Both the position numbers and the translations under genes were made by a program. Below the pieces are notes generated by a model, which made no database searches, was not told the origin of the DNA, and saw nothing but the letters and a program-made list of their open reading frames with translations. A stretch of DNA of 5,019 nucleotides from Asaia bogorensis (GTDB lineage: Bacteria; Pseudomonadota; Alphaproteobacteria; Acetobacterales; Acetobacteraceae). The DNA is taken from NCBI GenBank assembly GCA_945886995.1, contig CAMCZJ010000228.1, positions 1 through 5,019 of the forward strand. The letters run 5' to 3'. Below, piece after piece: positions 1 to 4,807 of the stretch; positions within the stretch are counted from its first letter, which is position 1; each line of letters begins with the position of its first letter.

Positions 1-225
1 ACCCGGATTGAAGTGGCCGGCCATGCGGACCGTTCCGGCACGCCACAGTATAATCTGGCGCTGTCGCGCCGCCGCGCTGAAACGGTGGCGGAAGAATTGG
101 TCAAGCGCGGCATTGCGCGGCAGGAGATCACGATCACTGCCTTTGGTGAAACGCAGCCATTGGTCGCAACCGCTGATGATGTGCGTGAGCCGCAGAACCG
201 TCGCGTGGAAATTATCCTGAAATAA
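1..225 (+). CDS. OmpA/Pal-family peptidoglycan-binding C-terminal domain (5'-truncated by window edge)
   Basis: This is the final 74 codons of a gene that begins before the window; frame 1 is open from base 1 to the TAA at 223-225. The fragment shows the OmpA C-terminal fold signature: GHAD near residues 7-10, then YNLALSRRRA (17-26), a GI turn, ITITAFGE, and the closing REPQNRRVEI. Asp10 and Arg25 (in LSxxRA) sit where OmpA-family proteins bind the diaminopimelate of peptidoglycan, so the domain should anchor an outer-membrane protein or lipoprotein to the cell wall in the periplasm. Whether the missing N-terminus is a beta-barrel, a lipoprotein or a Pal-like protein cannot be told. An internal GTG at 13 is not a start, because the conserved domain already runs through it. 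The 3' end overlaps the convergent permease gene by 14 nt. Confidence 0.93.
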   Translation, partial: TRIEVAGHADRSGTPQYNLALSRRRAETVAEELVKRGIARQEITITAFGETQPLVATADDVREPQNRRVEIILK

Positions 226-1147
226 CCGCTGATTTTGGTGAGGCGTTGCGCAACTGGCGCAGCACCATCGCGCCCGCCACCGTGACACCGCCTAGCGTCC
301 CAATAACCCCTGCTGCATTCAGCGCAAAATCCTGCCCGAAGGCCGCCGGCAAAGGCCCTGCCAGCGCATAGCCCAGGGCGCCGAGTGCTGCCCCAAGCGC
401 TGCACCACCCAGCACCTGCGCGCGATAGGAATCCGTGAGCAAGCGTATCGCCGCTGCCGGGCAAACCAACATCGCCACCACCAGAATGCTGCCCACCGCT
501 TCAAAAGCCGCAACCGCGGCTGCCGCCACCATCAAATTCAGCGTCAATTCCAAACCGCGTGCTGGCAGGCCAATGGCGGCGGCGTAATCGGGATCAAAAC
601 ACAGCAAATGCAATGGCCGCCAAAGCAGCGCGACCAGCCCGGCCAGCACCACCGCCACCGCCACCAGCAGAAACAATTGGCGCGGCAAGGCGGTCAGCGC
701 CACCGGGTCAAGCAGCGACCCAAAACCCTGCGCTTCCAGCCAAACGAGGCTTTCCAATTGCCCGAACAGCACGCAATCAAGATCAAGATCAACGCTGCGC
801 GCGCCGGTGGCTTCAATCAGCATCAGGCCAAGCGCGAAGAAGCTGGTGAATACCGCGCCCGTGGCCGCGCCCGATTCCAGCCGCGCCACGCGCCGCACCA
901 GGCCAATCAGGAATACCGCCAAAAGCGCGGCTGCCAGCGCGCCCAGCAGCATGGGCAAGCCCGCCCGTGCGCCGGTGATGGCAAAGCCCGCAATGATGCC
1001 CGGCAGCACCGCATGGGATAGCGCATCGCCCAGCAAACTATCGCGCCGCAATAACAAAAACGAACCGAGCAGGCCGCAACTCCCGCAGGCGAGAATCGCG
1101 GCAAGCAGCGCCGGCAGATCAAGCCGCAGAAAATCCACTGCCGTCAT
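212..1147 (-). CDS. Metal ABC transporter permease, ABC-3 family (second permease, YtgD/MntD/TroD-like)
   Basis: This is an inner-membrane permease of 311 residues, the usual length for the Mn/Zn/Fe ABC-3 (ZnuB/TroC/TroD) family. Most of the chain is hydrophobic, with roughly seven to nine membrane segments. Family marks are GSFLLLRRDSLLGDALSHAVLPG (about residues 28-50, read in two parts) and FDPDYAAAIGL at 184-194, the cytoplasmic loop thought to contact the ATPase, followed by the hydrophobic stretch AVGSILVVAMLVCPAAA (217-233). The reading frame is open upstream to 1408, but that extension is polar and low-complexity. The ATG at 1147-1145 overlaps the TGA of the preceding permease (ATGA) and starts the protein at the family's expected N-terminus, so it was chosen. 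It is the last gene of the operon. It probably pairs with the upstream permease as a heterodimer. The substrate is Mn2+, Zn2+ or Fe2+ and cannot be fixed from this protein. Confidence 0.93.
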   Translation of the reverse strand: MTAVDFLRLDLPALLAAILACGSCGLLGSFLLLRRDSLLGDALSHAVLPGIIAGFAITGARAGLPMLLGALAAALLAVFLIGLVRRVARLESGAATGAVFTSFFALGLMLIEATGARSVDLDLDCVLFGQLESLVWLEAQGFGSLLDPVALTALPRQLFLLVAVAVVLAGLVALLWRPLHLLCFDPDYAAAIGLPARGLELTLNLMVAAAAVAAFEAVGSILVVAMLVCPAAAIRLLTDSYRAQVLGGAALGAALGALGYALAGPLPAAFGQDFALNAAGVIGTLGGVTVAGAMVLRQLRNASPKSAVISG

Positions 1148-2436
1148 TGTCGTGGACCCAAAGCATGCGGGGAGGCCGGCAAGGAAGAAGGCTCCGCCAA
1201 TAACCGTGTTGCCATATCTGCCGGCAGGCCATGTTCGACCAAATCCGCCAGACGATCCGCGCCTGCGATATCGGTCGCGCCAAGGCCGAGCAGGTGAAGC
1301 TCCACCGCGCGATGCGCGCGCACGGCGCGCCGCGCGGCAGCGGCACCGCGCGGCGTCAGGTGAATTTCGCGGTCCGCCCGCGCCACCAAGCCGCGCAGCC
1401 CAAGCCAAAGTGCCAGGCGCGCCGCATAGGCTTCAGACCAGCCGCGCGCAGCGGCCAAAGCGGCAATCGGCGTCCAGCGATCCCCGGCGGTGCCGGGGCC
1501 GGCGCCAGCGGCTTCCTGCGCTTCCCATGCAGCGCGCAGGAAATGCGATTCGGTTGCGGCGATGCGTCTGCGTGCGCGGCGCCAGGCTTCCGGCAGCAAG
1601 CCACGATCCGGCGCCAGCAGCAGCGCCAGGGTGAAGAATATCGCCCCCGCCAGCACCACCGCCGCACCCGTTGGCCATTCTGGCCGAAAGGCGGAAGCCG
1701 CCGCGCCCAAAGCCCCCGCAAGCGCACCCAGCACCGCCGAGACCAGCAACAACACCGGCAGCCGATGCGTGAGCAAGCGCGCCGTTGCCGCCGGCAGGAT
1801 CAGCAAAGCCACCACCAGCACCAGCCCCACCGCCTGCAAGCCCGCCACCGCCACAATCACAATCAGGCCGAGCAGCCCAAGGTCCGTGCGCGCCACAGAA
1901 AGCCCCATCACGCGCGCATAGTCAGGGTCAAAACACGCGGCGCGCAGGCGTTGGAACAGCGCAAGGCAGATCAGCACACAAAAGGCTGCAATGCCGCCGG
2001 CCCAAAGCGCATCTTCCGCGCGCATCGCCGCCGCTTGCCCCAGGATGAATTTGCCAAGCCCGGCCTGCGCTGCCTGCGGCATGGTCTGAACATAGGAAAG
2101 CAGCGCAACGCCAAGCGCATAAAAACTTGAAAGCACAATGGCGATGGCAGCATCTTCACGAATGCGCCGCCCGCGTGTCAGCCCCTGCACCGCAAGCACG
2201 CCAAGCACGCCCGCCACCAGCGCCCCCGCCAGCAAGGGCGGCAATGCGCGCGGATCTCCGCCAAGTGTGGCGACGATCATGGCGGCCAGCACCACGCCCG
2301 GCAAAGCGGCATGGCCGACCGCATCGGCCATCAGTGCGCGCCCACGCAGCAGCGCGAAGGCGCCAACGGTGCCGCAAGCGAGCCCAAGCAAGGCACAACC
2401 CGCCAGCACCACCAGCGTGTTATAGCCAAAGCTCAC
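1144..2436 (-). CDS. Metal ABC transporter permease fused to a DtxR/MntR-like regulatory domain (YtgCR-like)
   Basis: The protein has 430 residues, about 140 more than an ordinary ABC-3 permease. Residues 1-280 are the permease: LRGRALMADAVGHAALPG (30-47), the loop FDPDYARVMGLS (169-180) and a run of hydrophobic helices ending near ALLLAPDRG. A basic linker, WRRARRR (285-291), leads to a soluble region resembling DtxR/MntR repressors. That region has a first helix around ESHFLRAAWE (296-305), a helix-turn-helix at about 321-350 ending LRGLV, a wing HLTPRG (359-364), and a metal-binding/dimerisation part with RAHRAVELHL (373-382) and ADLVEHGL (397-404). Known parallel: chlamydial YtgCR has this layout, and its C-terminal part acts as a metal-dependent repressor after cleavage. 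Inference: this protein may both import metal and yield, or act as, a repressor. The start is GTG at 2436-2434, overlapping the ATPase stop (GTGA). No in-frame Met lies between residues 177 and 408, so separate translation of the domain from an ATG is excluded. Confidence 0.9.
   Translation of the reverse strand: MSFGYNTLVVLAGCALLGLACGTVGAFALLRGRALMADAVGHAALPGVVLAAMIVATLGGDPRALPPLLAGALVAGVLGVLAVQGLTRGRRIREDAAIAIVLSSFYALGVALLSYVQTMPQAAQAGLGKFILGQAAAMRAEDALWAGGIAAFCVLICLALFQRLRAACFDPDYARVMGLSVARTDLGLLGLIVIVAVAGLQAVGLVLVVALLILPAATARLLTHRLPVLLLVSAVLGALAGALGAAASAFRPEWPTGAAVVLAGAIFFTLALLLAPDRGLLPEAWRRARRRIAATESHFLRAAWEAQEAAGAGPGTAGDRWTPIAALAAARGWSEAYAARLALWLGLRGLVARADREIHLTPRGAAAARRAVRAHRAVELHLLGLGATDIAGADRLADLVEHGLPADMATRLLAEPSSLPASPHALGPRQ
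1147..1566 (-). other. DtxR/MntR-like winged-helix and metal-binding domain within the permease fusion
   Basis: This is the segment for residues 291-430 of the fusion protein. Hand alignment to DtxR/MntR places H375 at DtxR His79 / MntR His77, E379 at DtxR Glu83, D398 at DtxR Cys102 / MntR Glu99, E401 at DtxR Glu105 / MntR Glu102, and H402 at DtxR His106 / MntR His103. DtxR His98 corresponds to D394. In the first helix the MntR Asp8 position is H298, and the Glu11 position is R301. Most ligands are therefore present or replaced by residues that can still bind metal, which suggests a working but altered metal site. There is no sign of the SH3-like third domain of DtxR; the chain ends about 28 residues after H402. 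The alignment was made by eye and is less secure in the first helix. Confidence 0.72.
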
Positions 2437-3200
2437 TGCAAGTCACCTTCCGCGACGGCCTGTTCCAGCACATTCAGCCGCCCACCATAAGCGCGCGCAA
2501 TCGCATCCGGCGTGAAGGCGGATTTGACGCTGCCCGCCGCGACCGCGCGGCCATTCAGCAGCAGCACCTGATCGAAGTAGGAAGGCACGGTTGAAAGATC
2601 ATGATGCACGGCGATCACGCTGCGCCCTTGCGCCACCACACGGCGCAGCACGGCGATGATCGCCTGTTCCGTTGCCGCATCCACTGCGGCGAAGGGTTCA
2701 TCCATCAAGTATAAGTCTGCATCCTGCGCCAATGCGCGCGCCAGAAAAACGCGCTGCTGCTGCCCGCCCGACAATCGCCCGATTTGCCGATCCGCCAGAT
2801 CCGCGAGCCCCACCTGTTCCAGCGCGCCGCGCGCTGCTTCCTGTTCCGCCTTCGGCACGCGGCCCCACCAGCGCATGCGCGGATAGCGCGACATGCACAC
2901 GACATCGAGCGCGGTTGCCGGAAAATCCCAATCCACCGAAGCGCGCTGCGGCAAGTACCCGACCCGGTTGCGCACTTCATCCAGCCCGCGCCCAAAAAAC
3001 CGCGCTTCGCCAGCGATGCTCGGGATCAGGCCGAGTGCTGCGCGCAGCAGCGTGGATTTGCCCGCGCCATTTGGTCCCACAATCGCCGTCAGCCCCGGTA
3101 CCGCCTGCCAGGTAATGTCCCAAAGCACCGTCTTGTCGCCATAAGCGACGGTCAAATGCGTGATGGCAAGCGGCGCGGGCGCTGTCATGTTCTGGCTCAT
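2433..3200 (-). CDS. Metal ABC transporter ATP-binding protein (MntB/TroB/YtgB-like)
   Basis: This 255-residue cytoplasmic ATPase would drive the two permeases. All nucleotide-binding motifs are intact: Walker A GPNGAGKST (42-50), Q-loop Q85 in GYLPQRASVDWDFP, signature LSGGQQQR (143-150), Walker B DLYLMDEP (162-169) with catalytic E168, D-loop around AAVD (171-174), and H-loop H200 in VHHDL. The wording LPQRxxVDWDFPxTxxDVVxMxRY is typical of the manganese/zinc/iron (MntB/ZnuC/TroB) group. The ATG at 3200-3198 overlaps the binding-protein TGA (ATGA) and was chosen over a second in-frame Met five codons in, because the overlap repeats the pattern at every junction of this operon. Length is normal and nothing appears damaged. 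Confidence 0.96.
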   Translation of the reverse strand: MSQNMTAPAPLAITHLTVAYGDKTVLWDITWQAVPGLTAIVGPNGAGKSTLLRAALGLIPSIAGEARFFGRGLDEVRNRVGYLPQRASVDWDFPATALDVVCMSRYPRMRWWGRVPKAEQEAARGALEQVGLADLADRQIGRLSGGQQQRVFLARALAQDADLYLMDEPFAAVDAATEQAIIAVLRRVVAQGRSVIAVHHDLSTVPSYFDQVLLLNGRAVAAGSVKSAFTPDAIARAYGGRLNVLEQAVAEGDLQ

Positions 3201-4168
3201 GCGGTGCCTAACCTGCCAAGCATACCGCGTGCCGGTGCTTCCCCACCAAGCGCGCGGGCGATGGTGGTGAAGTTATGGTCAAGCATGCCGTGATAAGTGC
3301 CTTCATAAGTGCCAGGCTTGCCCATGGAATCGGAAAATAGCGTGCCACCCAGGGCCACGCGCTGGCCGCGCGCGCCGGCCCCTTCAATCAGCGCGCGCAC
3401 GGCGCGATCGGGGACCGAGCTTTCGGCAAACACCGCCGGGATACGCCGTTCGACCAGGCTGCGCACCAGCGCTTCAATGCGGGCGAGATTTGCCTCCGAT
3501 TCAGTGGAAAGCCCCTGAATGCTATCCACCTCCAGCCCATAGCGCGCGGCGAAATAGCCGAAAGCATCATGTGCTGTGACCAAAAGGCGTTGGCGCGGCG
3601 GAATGCTCGCCATCACCTGCGCGCCGTATTCATGCAGGGCCAACAGGCGGCGGCGCAGCGCGGCCAGATTGGCTGCAAACACTTGGCCCGATTCGGGCAG
3701 CAGGCGGGCAAGCGCAGCGGCGATACTGCCAGCGGCTTCTGCCCAAAGCACCGGGTCCATCCAGACATGCGGGTCGGCAGCGTCCGGATAGTCCGGATTG
3801 GCGCGGAGCAGGGCGCGGGGCAGGCTTTCAGCCACCATCACCACCGGCTTGCCATTGGCGGCGGCGCGCGCCAGCACATCGCCCATGCGGCCTTCCAGGC
3901 GATGGCCATTGGCAAACAGGATATCGGCGCCGAGCAAGCGGGCAATATCGGCGCGCGTCGGGCGAAATAAATGGGGGTCCACCCCTTCATTGATCAGGGT
4001 TTCGGCGCGGATACGCTCCCCGCCAATATCGCGCACCAGGTCGCCCACCATGGCCACGCTGGACAGCGCGCGCGGTGGGGCGCGGTTCTGCCCGCGGGCG
4101 GGGAGCGGCGCCAGCGCCAGCAGCCCAAAGCCAAGGCCGCGGCGCGTAAAGGCTGAACAGCTATTCAT
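3197..4168 (-). CDS. Periplasmic metal-binding protein of Mn/Zn/Fe ABC transporter (TroA/MntA/YtgA-like)
   Basis: This is a 323-residue cluster A-I solute-binding protein that captures a divalent metal in the periplasm for the downstream ATPase and permeases. The ligands are visible: H66 (VDPHLF), H134 (DPHVWMDP), H200 (TAHDAFGYF) and D280 (FSDSMG). This His-His-His-Asp set is like TroA and YtgA; PsaA-type Mn proteins have Glu in third place. The block GLSTESEANLARIEALV (219-235) followed by VFAESSVPD is typical of the Mn/Fe-type members. No His-rich loop of the ZnuA kind is present. The N-terminus has FTRRGLGFGLLALAPLPARG, a short hydrophobic signal with a twin-arginine (R9 R10), so Tat export is possible; no lipobox is seen. 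The ATG at 4168 is the only reasonable start: the next Met is M40, past the signal peptide. No Shine-Dalgarno sequence precedes it. It is the first gene of the operon. Confidence 0.94.
   Translation of the reverse strand: MNSCSAFTRRGLGFGLLALAPLPARGQNRAPPRALSSVAMVGDLVRDIGGERIRAETLINEGVDPHLFRPTRADIARLLGADILFANGHRLEGRMGDVLARAAANGKPVVMVAESLPRALLRANPDYPDAADPHVWMDPVLWAEAAGSIAAALARLLPESGQVFAANLAALRRRLLALHEYGAQVMASIPPRQRLLVTAHDAFGYFAARYGLEVDSIQGLSTESEANLARIEALVRSLVERRIPAVFAESSVPDRAVRALIEGAGARGQRVALGGTLFSDSMGKPGTYEGTYHGMLDHNFTTIARALGGEAPARGMLGRLGTA
4154..4167. promoter_or_regulatory. Candidate SmtB/ArsR-type operator overlapping the binding-protein start codon
   Basis: The 14-mer TGAACAGCTATTCA is an inverted repeat (TGAACA-GC-TATTCA) matching its own reverse complement at 12 of 14 positions. 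From memory it differs by one base from the TGAACA-N2-TATTCA dyad of the cyanobacterial smt operator bound by the zinc sensor SmtB. The neighbouring divergent regulator has the SmtB-type metal site, so it is the natural ligand. The dyad covers two bases of the binding-protein ATG and its first codons, so a bound repressor could block transcript start or early elongation. Confidence 0.62.
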
Positions 4169-4198
4169 TTCTGCATATATTTTCGGTTTTTCAAAGAC

Positions 4199-4213
4199 TT
4201 ATCCTGTGGACAA
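4199..4213. repeat. Short inverted repeat TTATCC-TGT-GGACAA
   Basis: Six-base arms TTATCC and GGACAA around a 3-nt centre pair at five of six positions. It lies in the divergent spacer and could be a second operator. It also resembles two overlapping DnaA-box-like halves (TGTGGACAA is one base off TGTGGATAA), but a single pair here is no evidence for an origin. Confidence 0.35.
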
Positions 4214-4228
4214 ACTTGGCCTTGTTTG
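4211..4228. repeat. Imperfect 18-bp dyad CAAAC...GTTTG
   Basis: CAAAC at 4211-4215 and GTTTG at 4224-4228 flank TTGGCCTT, whose centre GGCC is also symmetric, giving 7 of 9 paired positions. AAAC...GTTT outer arms are reminiscent of MntR-type operators, so this is a possible site for the DtxR-like domain encoded in the operon. That link is inference only. As an RNA it would form only a weak hairpin. Confidence 0.35.
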
Positions 4229-4300
4229 CCCCATCGTCAAGCCCCCGGAAATTTGTAGCCTTGCGGAAACCGGGAAGCAGTCACCATCTTGGGGCAAGAC

Positions 4301-4305
4301 AGGGG
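4301..4305 (+). promoter_or_regulatory. Ribosome binding site of the ArsR-family gene
   Basis: AGGGG lies 10 nt before the ATG at 4316. The frame also opens at a TTG at 4289, but no Shine-Dalgarno sequence precedes that codon, and the extra nine residues (GQDRGDDA region) are not part of the family fold. The ATG is therefore preferred. Confidence 0.5.
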
Positions 4306-4315
4306 CGATGATGCC

Positions 4316-4639
4316 ATGCGCGGGCGGTTTCGGATTGGCGATGATCTGGTGGTGGAATTGGCCGAAACCTTTCGGCTGATGAGCGACCCAACGCGCCTTA
4401 AGATCATTCTGGCCTGCCGGGATGCGCCGGCGGCGGTGAATGAAATGGCAGAGAAGCTTGGTATTTCGCCTTCTCTCGTCTCCCACCATTTGCGGCTTTT
4501 GCGTGCGGCGCGGCTATTGCAGGCAGACCGCCGTGGGCGGCAGGTTTTCTACGTGGTGGGTGATGAGCATATCCGGTCCATGCTGGCCGATATGGTTGAT
4601 CACATCAGCGAGGAAGAAGTGGCTGAGGGGGATGCCTAA
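4316..4639 (+). CDS. ArsR/SmtB-family metal-responsive transcriptional repressor (alpha-5 site type)
   Basis: This is a 107-residue winged-helix regulator. The order is LAETFRLMSDPTRLKIILA (15-33), then the helix-turn-helix NEMAEKLGISPSLVSHHLRLL (42-62, read in parts), then the wing ADRRGRQVFYVV (70-81). The last helix carries D83-x-H85, ten residues, H96, two residues, E99. This is exactly the spacing of the SmtB alpha-5 zinc site (Asp104, His106, His117, Glu120). The alpha-3 Cys of SmtB (ELCV) is replaced by Ala40, and no N-terminal Cys cluster exists, so only the alpha-5 site is expected to work. Proteins of this type are homodimers that leave DNA when Zn2+ or a similar ion binds. The gene is divergent from the uptake operon, with an SmtB-like dyad between them. 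Its target and metal are inferred, not shown. Confidence 0.93.
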   Translation: MRGRFRIGDDLVVELAETFRLMSDPTRLKIILACRDAPAAVNEMAEKLGISPSLVSHHLRLLRAARLLQADRRGRQVFYVVGDEHIRSMLADMVDHISEEEVAEGDA

Positions 4640-4658
4640 GGCATTGCACGTTGGATTT

Positions 4659-4701
4659 GGCGCTTTTGTGCATTCCCGCCCTTGTGCGGTGCGGGAGCGC
4701 C
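4659..4701 (+). terminator. Possible hairpin after the ArsR-family gene (weak terminator candidate)
   Basis: An outer stem GGCGC (4659-4663) with GCGCC (4697-4701) encloses an inner stem TCCCGC (4674-4679) with GCGGGA (4691-4696), leaving a 10-nt bulge on the 5' side. It begins 20 nt after the regulator stop. No T-run follows (GATTATGG comes next), so it does not fit a standard intrinsic terminator; it may be only a structured 3' end. Confidence 0.3.
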
Positions 4702-4731
4702 GATTATGGTCCGGCCTCAATCGGGACTCTA

Positions 4732-4743
4732 GGGCCTAGGCCC
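4732..4743. repeat. Perfect 12-bp palindrome GGGCCTAGGCCC
   Basis: All 12 bases are self-complementary, and it lies in the spacer between the regulator and the oxidase gene. It could be a protein-binding site or a small hairpin; no known operator is recognised. In GC-rich DNA a palindrome of this length can arise by chance. Confidence 0.5.
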
Positions 4744-4775
4744 CTGGTAAATCGAAGGTTAATATCTTGAAACGG

Positions 4776-4788
4776 CGTGATTTTCACG
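4776..4788. promoter_or_regulatory. Dyad CGTGA-TTT-TCACG upstream of the oxidase gene
   Basis: This is a perfect 5-3-5 inverted repeat ending 19 nt before the subunit II start codon. A TTGAAA (4767-4772) lies just upstream and could be a -35 element, with GATAAG (4792-4797) as a poor -10 at a long 19-nt spacing; in that case the dyad would fall inside the promoter. The TGA/TCA arms recall Crp/Fnr half sites, but the spacing is too short for that family. The role is unknown. Confidence 0.3.
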
Positions 4789-4794
4789 ACCGAT

Positions 4795-4800
4795 AAGGGA
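4795..4800 (+). promoter_or_regulatory. Ribosome binding site of the oxidase subunit II gene
   Basis: AAGGGA ends 7 nt before the ATG at 4808 and supports that start. A second in-frame ATG four codons later has its own weaker AAGG upstream, so a slightly shorter signal peptide is possible. Confidence 0.6.
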
Positions 4801-4807
4801 TGGGTTG

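Larger units (their letters stand above)
4169..4315. promoter_or_regulatory. Divergent promoter region between the metal-uptake operon and the ArsR regulator
   Basis: This 147-nt spacer separates two divergent genes and must hold the promoter of the uptake operon and probably that of the regulator. The 4169-4200 part is markedly AT-rich for this window (CATATATTTTCGGTTTTTCAAAG on the plus strand, read in parts), as expected for a minus-strand promoter. On the minus strand a TTGAAA (4188-4193) and a TATATG (4174-4179) are visible but are too close together to be a paired -35/-10, so the hexamers cannot be assigned. The GC-richer remainder contains two dyads listed separately and the regulator's ribosome binding site. 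Confidence 0.55.
4640..4807. other. Intergenic spacer between the ArsR regulator and coxB
   Basis: The 168-nt spacer holds the weak hairpin, the 12-bp palindrome, the short dyad and the ribosome binding site listed separately. No convincing small gene or known RNA was recognised. The promoter of the oxidase gene should lie here, most likely in the more AT-rich part from about 4748 to 4800. Confidence 0.5.

Noticed and set aside
1148..1408. An 87-codon upstream extension of the last permease's reading frame.
   Set aside because: It is arginine- and glycine-rich with no family resemblance and would overlap the coding region of the DtxR-like domain. The ATG at 1147 gives the normal ABC-3 N-terminus and the same 4-nt overlap as the other junctions.
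807..1634. Long plus-strand open frame of 275 codons (and others at 1231-2130, 2127-2594, 2784-3293).
   Set aside because: These are antisense to well-recognised transporter genes. Their products are basic, low-complexity Arg/Ala/Pro/Gln-rich chains typical of GC-rich antisense frames, without any domain.
3197..4168. Assignment of the binding protein as ZnuA.
   Set aside because: The His-rich loop characteristic of ZnuA between the first and second ligands is absent, and the STESEANL block is typical of Mn/Fe-type members.
4165..4176. A three-codon upstream reading frame (ATG CAG AAA TGA) overlapping the binding-protein ATG on the minus strand.
   Set aside because: There is no ribosome binding site before it, and such a short frame is likely in an AT-rich stretch by chance. 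It is worth recalling only if the transcript is shown to include it.
4199..4213. DnaA boxes marking a replication origin.
   Set aside because: Only one imperfect pair is present, with no cluster and no dnaA, parA or other origin genes nearby.
4289..4315. TTG at 4289 as the start of the ArsR-family gene.
   Set aside because: There is no Shine-Dalgarno sequence before it, while AGGGG precedes the ATG at 4316. The extra residues lie outside the family fold.
4199..4489. Minus-strand open frame of 96 codons opposite the ArsR gene.
   Set aside because: It is antisense to a complete ArsR/SmtB protein and has no family resemblance. It also spans the divergent spacer.
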